A DNA stretch of 35,673 nucleotides from Cypionkella sp. (GCA_025458085.1 JALOTC010000030.1:1-35673), one strand, 5' to 3'; numbered from the stretch's first letter, positions 1-8,416 are shown. The notes: generated by a model from the sequence alone, not told the origin. A program made the numbers and translations.

Positions 1-13
1 TAAGGACAAGGCC

Positions 14-1869
14 ATGAAAAGGCTTTCCTCTTCCTTTGCGGCACTGGTTGTTGCCGCACCCTTCGTCATGCCGATGCCCGTTCTGGCGCAAGATGATTTC
101 GCGCTGGATGAAATCGTGGTCAGCGCCTTGCGCACGGCGGTGGAGCGTCTGCGCACCGGGGTTTCGGTGAGCGTTGTCGAGGCGGAGGAGATCGAGGCGG
201 CCCGCGATACCTCGCTGGCCACGACGCTCTCTCGCCTTCCGGGTGTCAGTGTGTCCAGCTCTGGCCCTTTCGGGAATACGGCCAATCTGCGCATTCGCGG
301 TGCTGATGGCCGGTATCTGGCGGTTTTCGTCGATGGGATCCGTGTTTCAGATCCGACGGGAACGACGGTCAGCTTTGACTGGGGTGGTCTGACGCCTGCG
401 GGGATCGCCCGGATCGAGGTGCTGCGTGGGTCCCAATCGGCGTTGTGGGGCGGTGCGGCAGTTGGGGGGGTGGTCAACATCACCACACGCGGCGCGTTGG
501 AAGACGGCACCCATCAGACCGTTGCGGTGGAAGCGGGGAGCTATGGCACCGGCAAACTCACCTATGGTCTGACCCATAAATCGGGCGGCACTGAGCTGGC
601 CTTTACCGCATCGGCCTTGCGCACGGATGGTTTTTCTGCGGCAGACGGGGGGGCGGAAGACGATGGCGCGCGCGCGAACCGCCTCTCTTTTTCGCTGCGC
701 CATCAGGTATCGGATACGCTGGCCGTTGGCGGTGCGCTCTTTGTGAATGATCTGACGCAGGATTTTGATGGTTATGGCCCGATCTGTCCGCCGGGCGTTC
801 CGGCTTGGATCACGTTTTGTCTGAATGACATTGCAGGCAATCAGCAAAGCAAGACCGAGATCGGGGCGCGGGCTTTCGCCGAGTTGTCCTTTGGTGCGAC
901 GACCCATGTCTTTGAGGTCACGCAGTTTGATGTCGAGCGTCGCTACGTCGAGGCTGGCTTTGCCTCTGGTTATGACGGGCGCCGCCTGACCTTGGGCTGG
1001 CAGGCGACCACCGAAACCTCCGAGGTGCTGTCATTTGTCTATGGTCTTGATTGGTCGCGGGAAACGGCACGCTATACCAACCTGCCGACGGGCCGTGCCG
1101 ATACAGAATTGCTTGGGGGCTTCGCGCAGGTGCTTTGGTCGCCATCGGATCGTTTCGACCTGTCTGCATCGCTGCGCCGCGACGTGAATTCTGGTTTTGG
1201 CGGCTTCACCTCGGGGCGGGTTGCCCTTGCCTTCCGTCCAAGCGAGACGACAACCCTGCGCGCGGCCTATGCCACGGGCTTCCGTGCCCCTTCTATTGAT
1301 GAACGCTTTGGTGATTACGGCACCTTTGCCGGGAACCCAAACCTAGAGCCTGAAGAAAGCCGTTCTTATGAACTGGGTGTGGAGCAGAGCTTTGGTTCAG
1401 GCGCGTCGATTTCGGCCACATTGTTCCGGCTCGAAGTGGATAATCTGGTTTCGTATCGGTTCCTCTTGCCTGTCTCGACGCTCGAAAACTTGCCCGGCCG
1501 CTTTCGGACCGTGTCGGGCTTGGCCTTGCGTATACATATACCGATGGCCGCCGCCCGAATGGTGCGCGCCTGACACAGGTGCCTTATCACATGCTGGACC
1601 TGGTGGTCGATGCGCAGGTGACGGACCGTTTGGCAGGGCAGGTATCGGTCAAACATGTGGCGGGGCGTGTGGATAATGACGCGAATACCTTCACCCCCAT
1701 CGATATGCCTGACTATACGGTAGTCAATGCGCAAGTCAGCTATGACCTGACCGACCGGACAGAGGCCTATTTGAAGGTCGAAAACCTCCTCGATACGGAC
1801 TATCAGGTGGTTCAGGGCTATGGCACGCCGGGTCGATCCGTCTTTCTTGGCATTCAGTCAAAGTTCTGA
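14..1869 (+). pseudogene. btuB: TonB-dependent outer-membrane receptor, BtuB-like, frameshifted
   Basis: Outer-membrane receptor that would import cobalamin with TonB energy. The ATG at 14 follows an AAGGAC-type ribosome site. Residues 1-25 form a signal peptide ending VLA before QDD, then a TonB-box-like DEIVVSA and a plug domain (about 45-155, with the IRGADGRYLAVFVDGIRV and IEVLRG segments), then beta-barrel. The first frame stops at 1573, but the barrel continues in another frame to 1869, ending in the terminal Phe (IQSKF) typical of outer-membrane barrels. Around 1495-1535 the first frame reads ENLPGRFRT while the second reads RPLSDRVGLGLAYTYTDG. Both look native, so roughly a dozen codons plus a frame-changing base appear to be missing. 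The following btuFCD genes support a cobalamin substrate. Any B12 riboswitch would lie before the window. The family call is firm; whether the lesion is biological is not. Confidence 0.85.
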
Positions 1870-1877
1870 GGCGCGCG

Positions 1878-2801
1878 ATGGCTTTGGGCAAGGCACCGTT
1901 ACGCTCAGGGCTGGGGGCGCTGCCCTTGGCCTGCCCATGGCCTCTGCGGGCCTGGGGGCGCTTGGCGTCTGCGTTTGGCACAGGGTTGGTTTTGATGACC
2001 ATGGCCACGGCGTCCTTTTCACACTCTGCCCATGCCGAGCCCACGCCCGCCCGCGTGGTGTCCATGAACCTCTGCACGGATCAGATGGCCATGCTTTTGG
2101 CCGAGCCGGGGCAGTTGGTGAGCGTCAGCCATCTGGCGCTTGACCCGCTCGCCTCCACGATGGTCGAGGCAGCGGCTGGGTATGAGATCAATCGTGGTGG
2201 GGCCGAGCAGATTTTTCTGATGCAGCCCGATTTGGTGCTGGCTGGTACCTTCACCTCGGTCGCCTCGGTCACGCTTTTGCGCAGCCTTGGGGTCGAGGTG
2301 GTGCAGTTCCCGCCTGTGCAAAGCCTTGCGGATGTCGCGGGGCAGATGCGCGAGATGGGTGCGGTTTTGGGGCAGGCCGAACGGGGGGCGGCGATGGCTT
2401 CGGAATTCGAGGCAGCGGTGGCGGCCTTTCGGCACGAAGGGAGGGCCGCCACGGCAGCGATCTATTACCCCAATGGCTATACCACCGGGGCGGGGACCCT
2501 CTCGGATGATATTCTGCGCTTGACGGGCTTTGCCAATATCGGGGCCGAGGCAGGGATAACCGGCGGGGGCATCCTTCCGCTGGAGCGATTGGTCATGGCC
2601 GCGCCCGAGATGATCGTCACCTCCTCGCCCTATCCCGGCGCCTCGCGGTCAGAAGAAATCCTGATGCATCCGGCGCTTGCGGCGCTGCGGGCCAAGGCTG
2701 GCACGGCGCGGGTGACGGATGCGGATTGGATTTGTGGCCTGCCTTCCCTTCTTCGTGCGGTCGAAGGCATGGCTGCGGCGCGGGCGGGCCTGCCGGAATG
2801 A
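1878..2801 (+). CDS. btuF: Periplasmic cobalamin-binding protein of ABC transporter
   Basis: Substrate-binding component that would capture cobalamin in the periplasm and deliver it to BtuCD. After a long N-terminal extension a hydrophobic segment (about residues 30-52) ends in HSAHA before EPTPARVVSMN, which looks like a signal peptide. The ATG at 1878 leaves an unusually long n-region, so a later start near 1995 is possible but would make the signal too short. The mature part shows the type III binding-protein pattern: VVSMNLCTDQM near the start, the LMQPDLVLAG segment, and a second lobe with NGYTTGAGTLSDDILRLTG. It starts 8 bases after the receptor and its stop overlaps the btuC start (ATGA). 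Length of 307 aa is normal. The specific ligand is inferred from btuC, btuD and cbiZ next door. Confidence 0.86.
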   Translation: MALGKAPLRSGLGALPLACPWPLRAWGRLASAFGTGLVLMTMATASFSHSAHAEPTPARVVSMNLCTDQMAMLLAEPGQLVSVSHLALDPLASTMVEAAAGYEINRGGAEQIFLMQPDLVLAGTFTSVASVTLLRSLGVEVVQFPPVQSLADVAGQMREMGAVLGQAERGAAMASEFEAAVAAFRHEGRAATAAIYYPNGYTTGAGTLSDDILRLTGFANIGAEAGITGGGILPLERLVMAAPEMIVTSSPYPGASRSEEILMHPALAALRAKAGTARVTDADWICGLPSLLRAVEGMAAARAGLPE

Positions 2802-3790
2802 CGCGGGTTGTCTTTCCCCTTCTGATCCTTCTGGTGGCGGGCCTGTTCTTTGCCTCTCTGCTGATTGGTCCGGCGGGGCTTGGTTTGAAGCAGGCGATGG
2901 CCGCGCTCTTTGGTCGGGGCGAGGGTGGCGATGCCGTGGTGATGGTGATGCGCGACATCCGCCTGCCGCGCGCCGTTCTTGGCCTTGCCGTGGGTGCGGC
3001 GCTGGGCCTTGCCGGTGCCGCGATGCAGGGGTTCTTGCGCAACCCCTTGGCCGAGCCTGGGTTGATTGGCGTCTCCTCCACCGCCGCCCTTGGGGCAGTG
3101 ATCGCGCTGCAAACGGGGCTGGCTGCGGCCTTTACCCTTGCGCTGCCTTTGGCGGCGCTTTTGGGTGCGGTGCTGTCGGTGCTGTTGATCCTTCTGCTTG
3201 CTGGCCCCCGAGGCGGAGCCTTGACGCTGATCCTTGCCGGGATCGCACTTTCGGCTTTGGCTGGGGCGGGGACATCGCTTGTCCTGAACCTGTCGCCCAA
3301 TCCCTTTGCTGCCGCCGAAATCGTTTTCTGGATGATGGGCAGCCTTGCTGATCGGTCGATGACCCATGTTTGGCTGGCGCTTCCCTTCATCACCCTAGGC
3401 TGTGCAGCCCTTCTGACCACGGGCCGGGGGCTGGATGCGCTGACCTTGGGCGAGGATGCGGCGCAAAGCATGGGGGTGGACCTTGCGCGCCTGCGCCTTG
3501 TGATCGTGCTAGGCACCGCTGCGGCGATTGGTGCGTCAGTCGCGGTGGCGGGGGCGGTGGGCTTTGTGGGACTGGTCGTGCCGCATCTTCTGCGGCCGCT
3601 GGTTGGCGCGCGGCCTTCGCGGCTTTTGCCGGCCTCTGCCCTTGGCGGGGCGGCGATGATCCTTGCCGCCGATATCGCCACGCGCCTGATCGCGCCCGAC
3701 CGCGACCTGAAGCTGGGTGTTCTGACCGCGTTGGTGGGCGCGCCCTTCTTCCTCCATCTGATCTGGCGCATGCGGAGGGTGGAGGCATGA
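2798..3790 (+). CDS. btuC: Cobalamin ABC transporter permease (FecCD family)
   Basis: Inner-membrane permease, 330 aa, with about ten hydrophobic segments typical of FecCD/BtuC transporters. The ATG at 2798 overlaps the btuF stop in ATGA; the frame is open further upstream, but that extension would run inside btuF. Family hallmarks are RLPRAVLGLAVGAALGLAGA near residue 55, the QGFLRNPLAEPGLIGVSS region, GAVGFVGLVVPHLLRPLVG near residue 255 (the loop that meets the ATPase), and the C-terminal LKLGVLTALVGAPFFLHLI. It ends in a 4-base overlap with btuD. I see no internal damage, unlike the flanking receptor and ATPase genes. Confidence 0.92.
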   Translation: MTRVVFPLLILLVAGLFFASLLIGPAGLGLKQAMAALFGRGEGGDAVVMVMRDIRLPRAVLGLAVGAALGLAGAAMQGFLRNPLAEPGLIGVSSTAALGAVIALQTGLAAAFTLALPLAALLGAVLSVLLILLLAGPRGGALTLILAGIALSALAGAGTSLVLNLSPNPFAAAEIVFWMMGSLADRSMTHVWLALPFITLGCAALLTTGRGLDALTLGEDAAQSMGVDLARLRLVIVLGTAAAIGASVAVAGAVGFVGLVVPHLLRPLVGARPSRLLPASALGGAAMILAADIATRLIAPDRDLKLGVLTALVGAPFFLHLIWRMRRVEA

Positions 3791-4479
3791 GCCTTATGTC
3801 CCTGTCCTCCCTGACCGTGCGGCGCGGGCAATGCCCGGTGGTCGATCATGTCGATCTGGCGGTGGAAAAGGGGGAATTTGTCGGCCTTCTTGGCCCGAAT
3901 GGCGCGGGCAAGACCAGCCTTCTGCGCGCGGCCCTTGGGCTGTTGCCGCATGAGGGACGTTCGTCTCTTTCCGCGCTTGCCCCCGCTGTACGGGCGCGCA
4001 CCGTCGCCTTTTTGCCCCAAGGACGCGAGATTGCTTGGCCCGTCACGGTGGCAGATCTGGTGGCTTTGGCCGAAGGGGGGGCAGAGGCGCAGGCGCGGGC
4101 CATCGCGCGGATGGGTCTGGAAAACTACCAGACCCGCCGCGCGACCGAACTGGCGCGTGCGCTGGCCCAAGATGCGCCCTTGCTTTTGGCCGATGAACCC
4201 GCCGCCGGGCTGGACCCAGAGGCGCAGATCCGTACCATGCAGGTCTTTCGCGATCTGGCCGAGGAGGGGCGTGGGGTTGTCGCCTCGATCCACGATCTTG
4301 GCCTTGCCGCGCGGCATTGCACGCGGTTGGTGCTTTTGCACCGGGGGCGGAAGGTGGCGGATGGCGCGCCGCGCGATGTGCTTTCACCCGAAAATCTGGC
4401 CGAGGTTTTCGGTGTGCGCGGGTTTCATGCCGAAACCGAGGATGGCCCTGTGTTCCAACCGCTTGGAGTGATCCGGTGA
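3787..4479 (+). CDS. btuD: Cobalamin ABC transporter ATPase lacking the signature motif
   Basis: Cytoplasmic ATPase subunit partnering btuC, 230 aa, starting at an ATG that overlaps the btuC stop. Walker A is GPNGAGKT (36-43), the Q-loop is Q78 in FLPQ, Walker B is LLLADE (132-137) followed by the D-loop GLDP, and the switch His is H169 in SIHDLG. The ABC signature (LSGGQ type) that should sit about 12-15 residues before Walker B is absent: RRATEL (117-122) runs directly into ARALAQDAP. Relatives normally read TEL, then the SGGE-type signature and a short helix, then ARALAQ, so about ten residues seem deleted in frame. The stretch between the Q-loop and this point also looks short. An ATPase without the signature should not complete its ATP site, so the protein as read is probably inactive. 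Its stop overlaps the cbiZ start (GTGA). Confidence 0.87.
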   Translation: MSLMSLSSLTVRRGQCPVVDHVDLAVEKGEFVGLLGPNGAGKTSLLRAALGLLPHEGRSSLSALAPAVRARTVAFLPQGREIAWPVTVADLVALAEGGAEAQARAIARMGLENYQTRRATELARALAQDAPLLLADEPAAGLDPEAQIRTMQVFRDLAEEGRGVVASIHDLGLAARHCTRLVLLHRGRKVADGAPRDVLSPENLAEVFGVRGFHAETEDGPVFQPLGVIR

Positions 4480-5135
4480 TTACGGTCACGCTGGACCGGC
4501 CATGGTTGATCGCGCGGCTGGCGCAGCCGATGCGGGTGCTAAGCTGGGCGCCGATTGGTGCGGGGTATCAGGTGACGGCCAGCGTTCTTTGGCGCGAGGT
4601 GCGCAATGCCGATCTGTCGTTGAATTTCGATGCTGAAAGCTGGTTCGCGCAAGAGATGACCCGCTTTCCCGGTGCGGTTGGCATGATGACGAGCCGCGAC
4701 ATCGGCACTTATCAGGAGGCACGGTCCGAGGTCGAGGGCATTGCCGCCCATGCGCTGGCAACCGTGGGCCTGACCAATGGCGAGGCGGTGGGGCACCGTC
4801 GCGACTGGGGCCCGCGCGATTTTGGTACGATCAACATTCTGGTCGCGACCACCGCCCCGTTGACCGAGGCCGCGCAACTGGAGGCGCTGTCGATTGCCGT
4901 TCAGGCGCGCACGGCAGCCGTGATCGCGGCGGGGGTGGATGGTCCCACGGGCCGGGTGACGGGAACGGGGACCGATTGCCTCGCGCTGGCTTGCCCGATT
5001 GGCGATATGCCCTATGCCGGCCTGCATACGGCGGTGGGAGAGGCCATCGGAGCCGCGACCCGCGCTGCTGTGGCCAAGGGGGCCGAGGATTGGAAGCGCT
5101 GGTTTGCGGCGGAAACTGCAAAGGCGGAGGCATGA
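4476..5135 (+). CDS. cbiZ: Adenosylcobinamide amidohydrolase
   Basis: CbiZ-type enzyme, 219 aa. The family hydrolyses the amide of adenosylcobinamide (and of pseudocobalamin in Rhodobacter sphaeroides), giving adenosylcobyric acid for re-entry into coenzyme B12 assembly. Recognisable parts are the SWAPIGAGYQV start region, NFDAESWF, a MMTSRDIGTY segment and the C-terminal GTGTDCLALACP followed by YAGLHTAVGEAIG. I chose the GTG at 4476, which overlaps the btuD stop in GTGA, because homology starts at once and the upstream open frame lies inside btuD. Its place in the uptake operon fits salvage of imported corrinoids; the later steps in this window are cobT and cobS at 28430-30296. Confidence 0.85.
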   Translation: MITVTLDRPWLIARLAQPMRVLSWAPIGAGYQVTASVLWREVRNADLSLNFDAESWFAQEMTRFPGAVGMMTSRDIGTYQEARSEVEGIAAHALATVGLTNGEAVGHRRDWGPRDFGTINILVATTAPLTEAAQLEALSIAVQARTAAVIAAGVDGPTGRVTGTGTDCLALACPIGDMPYAGLHTAVGEAIGAATRAAVAKGAEDWKRWFAAETAKAEA

Positions 5136-5914
5136 GTTACCATCGCATCGTTTGCCTGACCGAAGAAACGGTCGAGACACTTTACCTTTTGGGCGAAGAG
5201 GCGCGGATCGTGGGCGTGACGGGCTATGCCGTGCGCCCGGCCCGTGTGCGGCGCGAAAAGCCGCGTATGGGTGCTTTCACCAGTGCCGATGTGCCACGTA
5301 TACTTGCTTTGCGCCCCGATCTGGTGCTGACCTTTTCCGATCTTCAGGCAGAGATCGCGGCGGAGTTGATCCGGGCCGGCGTGGAGGTGCATGCCTTCAA
5401 CCAGCGTGATGTGGCGGGAATTTTGGCCATGATCCGCCGTCTTGGCGCGATGGTCGGGGCGGGAGAAAAGGCCGAGGCGCTGGCCGCCGGATATGAGGCG
5501 CGGATTGCCGCCCTGCGGGCGACGCCGCGCCCTTACCGCCCCCGCGTTTGGTTCGAAGAATGGGATGATCCCCTGATTTCAGGCATCGGCTGGGCATCAG
5601 AATTGGTCGGCATCGCAGGAGGAGATGATATTTTTCCCGAACTCGCCCGCGAACCTTTGGCCAAAAATCGCATCCTGTTACCCGATCACGTCGCCGCCCG
5701 CGGGCCCGAGGTGATCTTGGCCAGTTGGTGCGGCAAAAAGGTGAACCGCGCACGAATCATGGCACGCCCCGGCTGGGCCGATCTGCCTGCCATTCGTGCG
5801 GGACGTATTCACGAGATCAAGTCGCCCCTGATCCTGGCCCCCGGACCGGCAGCGCTGTCTGATGGGCTTGATGCGCTTGTGTCTGCGCTTTGGGGCGAGG
5901 CCACTACGGGGTAG
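5132..5914 (+). CDS. Second BtuF-like cobalamin-binding protein, no signal peptide
   Basis: A 260-residue protein of the type III periplasmic-binding-protein fold (BtuF/HemV type). It begins directly with the first beta strand (HRIVCLTEETVETLYLLG) and has no hydrophobic leader, so it should stay in the cytoplasm. Family-like segments are GVTGYAVRP, RILALRPDLVLTFSDLQAE, the inter-lobe linker helix near 95-125, and PEVILASWCGKKV in the second lobe. The ATG at 5132 overlaps the cbiZ stop in ATGA, making it the last gene of the operon. Such proteins are annotated as cobalamin-binding in related bacteria, but the role is not clear. It might hand corrinoid to CbiZ or to assembly enzymes (inference). 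It ends 11 bases inside the convergent DUF6476 gene. Confidence 0.72.
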   Translation: MSYHRIVCLTEETVETLYLLGEEARIVGVTGYAVRPARVRREKPRMGAFTSADVPRILALRPDLVLTFSDLQAEIAAELIRAGVEVHAFNQRDVAGILAMIRRLGAMVGAGEKAEALAAGYEARIAALRATPRPYRPRVWFEEWDDPLISGIGWASELVGIAGGDDIFPELAREPLAKNRILLPDHVAARGPEVILASWCGKKVNRARIMARPGWADLPAIRAGRIHEIKSPLILAPGPAALSDGLDALVSALWGEATTG

Positions 5915-6206
5915 GGCTAAGCCGCAAGTCCTGTCGCAGGCTGCCATCCACGTTGAACACGAGGGCCCGGCCGTCGGTCGTTGTGACAAGGATATAATCC
6001 CGCGCCATGGTCACCGAATGGGCGGTGGAGCCATCGGGCAGGACGAGACCTTCGGGCAGGATCGGCGCGCCACCCGGCATGCGGGTGACAAGCACGACGC
6101 TGATGGTTATGACGCCGATGATCATGGTGACCATCAAGGTGATCACCAATCCTTTCAGAAAGCGCAGCGAAGGCGGAAGGCTTTCGGTGTCAGGGGCAGG
6201 GTTCAT
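5904..6206 (-). CDS. Small single-pass membrane protein, DUF6476-like
   Basis: A 100-residue protein with one clear transmembrane segment at about residues 17-39 (FLKGLVITLMVTMIIGVITI and on), a short polar N-terminus and a soluble C-terminal part with DYILVTTTDGRALVFNVDG, which looks like one beta-propeller-type blade. The ATG at 6206 was chosen over upstream alternatives because homology and the membrane segment follow directly. The function is unknown; related genes commonly sit beside rluD and rpoH in Rhodobacterales. Its start codon shares the palindrome CATG with the rluD start on the other strand, and its 3' end overlaps the BtuF-like gene by 11 bases. Confidence 0.72.
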   Translation of the reverse strand: MNPAPDTESLPPSLRFLKGLVITLMVTMIIGVITISVVLVTRMPGGAPILPEGLVLPDGSTAHSVTMARDYILVTTTDGRALVFNVDGSLRQDLRLSPTP

Positions 6207-7266
6207 GCGGCTTCTCTGTGATGACGACGAGACGGGCGAAGAGGCGGCTGAGGTCTTGACCGTGACCCTGCCCGAAGGCGCGGCTGACCGCCTTGATAAG
6301 GCGCTTGCCCGCGCGGTGCCAGAGGAAGCGGCACTTTCACGCACGCGGCTTTCGCGGATGATCGCCGATGGTGCTGTGCGGATCGCGGGCGTGGCCGTGA
6401 CGGACCCAAAGGCCAAGGTGGAAGGGGGCGCAGAGGTCACGCTGGTGCTGGAGGCACCGGAGGCGATTGAAACCCTGCCGGAAAACATTCCACTGGCGGT
6501 AGTTTATGACGATGCCGATCTGATCGTGATCGACAAACCCGCAGGCATGGTGGTCCATCCCGCCCCCGGCAGCCCGCGCGGCACGCTGGTCAATGCGCTG
6601 CTGCATCACTGCGGAGAAAGCCTTTCGGGCATCGGTGGGGCGCGGCGACCGGGCATCGTGCATCGGATCGACAAGGATACCTCGGGCCTTCTGGTCGTGG
6701 CCAAGACGGACCGGGCGCATCAGGGGCTAGCAGTGCAATTCGAGCGCCACAGCGTCACGCGGCATTATCTGGCGCTGGTGCATGGCGTGCCTTCGGCATC
6801 CGATCCGCGTTTGCGCGGCACGCGGGGCGTAAGCTTTGAGGCGGGCGGGATCATCCGTATTGCCACCCATCTGGCCCGCCATCGCACTGACCGGCAGCGG
6901 CAGGCAGTGGTCTGGTCCGAAGGCCGCCATGCCGTGACCCGCGCACGGGTGATTGAAGCCTTTGCCGATCAGGCGGCGCTGGTTGAATGTTGGCTGGAAA
7001 CCGGCCGCACCCATCAGATCCGGGTGCATATGGCCTATGCGGGCCATGGGCTTTTGGGTGATGCCACCTATGGCGGCAAGCGCAAGCTTTCGCCCAAAGT
7101 ACTGGGCGAGGCCGCGGCGGAAGCGGGGAGCAGCTTCGCCCGCCAGGCGCTTCATGCAGCGACCTTGGGCTTTGATCACCCTGTCACGGGCGCAAGGCTG
7201 GAATTCGAAAGCCCGCTTCCACCCGATCTGGTCGGGCTTCTGGCGGCTTTGCGTGACACAAAATGA
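6205..7266 (+). CDS. rluD: RluA/RluD-family 23S rRNA pseudouridine synthase
   Basis: Converts uridines to pseudouridine in large-subunit rRNA. At 353 aa it has an N-terminal S4 RNA-binding domain (about 25-85, LSRTRLSRMIADGAV) and the RluA catalytic domain with HRIDKDTSGLLVVAK, where Asp156 is the expected catalytic residue. Further family segments are VVYDDADLIVIDKPAG, GRTHQIRVHM and RQALHAATLGF. I use the ATG at 6205; the frame is open further upstream but there it overlaps the divergent gene. The S4 domain favours RluD (U1911/1915/1917) over RluA or RluC, but the exact target is inferred. rpoH follows after about 180 bases. Confidence 0.85.
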   Translation: MRLLCDDDETGEEAAEVLTVTLPEGAADRLDKALARAVPEEAALSRTRLSRMIADGAVRIAGVAVTDPKAKVEGGAEVTLVLEAPEAIETLPENIPLAVVYDDADLIVIDKPAGMVVHPAPGSPRGTLVNALLHHCGESLSGIGGARRPGIVHRIDKDTSGLLVVAKTDRAHQGLAVQFERHSVTRHYLALVHGVPSASDPRLRGTRGVSFEAGGIIRIATHLARHRTDRQRQAVVWSEGRHAVTRARVIEAFADQAALVECWLETGRTHQIRVHMAYAGHGLLGDATYGGKRKLSPKVLGEAAAEAGSSFARQALHAATLGFDHPVTGARLEFESPLPPDLVGLLAALRDTK

Positions 7267-7284
7267 TGCAAAAGCCGGTCTGCG

Positions 7285-7314
7285 CTGACATTCCCGTGAT
7301 GGGGGCGACATAAA
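7285..7314 (+). promoter_or_regulatory. Possible promoter for rpoH
   Basis: In the 179-base gap between rluD and rpoH there is CTGACA at 7285-7290 and CATAAA at 7309-7314 with an 18-base spacer. This is a weak sigma-70-like match, and other A/T-rich hexamers occur around 7340-7360. The gap is certainly long enough for rpoH control, but the exact site is a guess. Confidence 0.25.
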
Positions 7315-7445
7315 CCTTACCCTTCGGATCGGGAATTCATTGATGATACGTTAACATCTGCGTGTTAGCCCCGGACAGCTTGGGGCGCGCGCCTAAGATC
7401 AGACGTGCCGGGGCCATCTGTCCCGGAAAACAAAGGGGGCGATTG

Positions 7446-8289
7446 ATGAGCAGCTACACCACCCTTCCCGCACCAAGCCCTGAGCAGGGGCTGAACCGCT
7501 ATTTGCAGGAAATCAGGAAGTTTCCTCTGTTGGAGCCTGAGGAGGAGTATATGCTCGCCAAGGCTTGGGTCGAACGTCAGGACCCAGAGGCTGCGCATCG
7601 CCTTGTCACCAGCCACCTGCGTTTGGCAGCAAAGATCGCCATGGGCTATCGCGGTTACGGCCTGCCGCAGGCAGAGGTGATTTCGGAGGCAAATGTGGGC
7701 CTGATGCAGGCGGTGAAACGGTTTGATCCCGAAAAGGGCTTCCGCCTTGCGACTTATGCGATGTGGTGGATTCGCGCGAGTATTCAGGAATATATCCTGC
7801 GGTCTTGGAGTGCGCAAGGCCAAGGCCAAGGTGGGCGCGCTGGAAGATGGCGACCTGCGGCCCGAAAATGTGGCGCAGATCGCCAAGGATCTGAGCGTGA
7901 CGGAAACCGAGGTGGTGGAAATGAACCGCCGCCTTGCCGGGGCCGATGCCTCGCTTAACGCCACTGTCGGGTCCGAAGATGGCGGCGCGCAATGGCAGGA
8001 TTGGCTGGAAGATGAGGACAGCGATCAGGCCGAGGCTTATGCCGAGCGGGATGAAATGGATGCGCGCCGCGCGCTTCTGGCACAGGCCATGTCGGTTCTG
8101 AACGACCGGGAGAAGGATATTCTCATGCAGCGCCGTTTGGCCGAAGAACCTGTGACGCTGGAGGAGCTGTCCGAAAGCTATGGGGTCAGCCGCGAACGCA
8201 TTCGCCAGATCGAAGTGCGCGCCTTTGAGAAGTTGCAGGAAAAAATGCGCGAACTGGCGCGTGTGAAGGGGATGCAGATCCCCGCCTAA
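7446..8289 (+). pseudogene. rpoH: RNA polymerase heat-shock sigma factor RpoH, frameshifted, RpoH box missing
   Basis: Sigma-32-type factor directing heat-shock transcription. The ATG at 7446 follows an AAGGGGGC ribosome site. Residues 1-122 carry sigma region 1.2/2 (LLEPEEEYMLAKAW, HLRLAAKIAMGYRGYGLP, FRLATYAMWWIRASIQEYIL). After RSWS at about 7811 the frame breaks. The first frame stops at 7958, giving 170 aa, while the correct continuation (RKAKAKVGALEDGDLRPE) runs in another frame to 8289 and includes region 4 with its helix-turn-helix (DREKDILMQRRL, SRERIRQIEVRA). The missing part is where relatives have LVK, TSAQKK and the FFNLR core, that is, the RpoH box that distinguishes this family. 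Restoring 50 bases would give 297 codons plus a stop, the normal length. It is either a real loss-of-function deletion, perhaps with a second rpoH elsewhere, or an assembly error. Confidence 0.9.
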
Positions 8290-8300
8290 GGCCGGTTTTG

Positions 8301-8340
8301 CCCGCGGCAGCCTCTCTGTCGCGGGTGCGCTTGTCGTTTT
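8301..8340 (+). terminator. Probable intrinsic terminator after rpoH
   Basis: A stem of nine pairs (8301-8309 with 8317-8325, CCCGCGGCA against TGTCGCGGG with one G-T pair) and a seven-base loop sits 12 bases past the rpoH stop. A T-rich stretch ending in TTTT follows at 8331-8340. The U-tract is interrupted, so termination may be partial before psd. Confidence 0.5.
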
Positions 8341-8416
8341 CATTTGCGTGCCCGCGGTAGAGGTTCTAGGCAGCGGCGCAGTGATGAATTGATCCGGTTG
8401 AAGGACCAGCCCGCAG

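Noticed and set aside
14-1869. Programmed frameshifting in the TonB receptor
   Set aside because: No slippery heptamer or downstream stem is evident at the junction, and several residues, not just a base, appear to be missing.
2726-2797. Upstream extension of btuC
   Set aside because: It lies inside btuF; the ATGA overlap at 2798 and immediate membrane-segment homology fix the start.
2617-4341. 574-codon open frame on the minus strand opposite btuF-btuC-btuD
   Set aside because: Low-complexity Arg/Ala/Pro-rich translation, antisense to well-conserved genes; an effect of high GC content.
7723-8289. Separate gene starting at an ATG at 7723
   Set aside because: Its first 30 residues are out-of-frame rpoH; only the part after about 7812 is real, as the rpoH 3' half.
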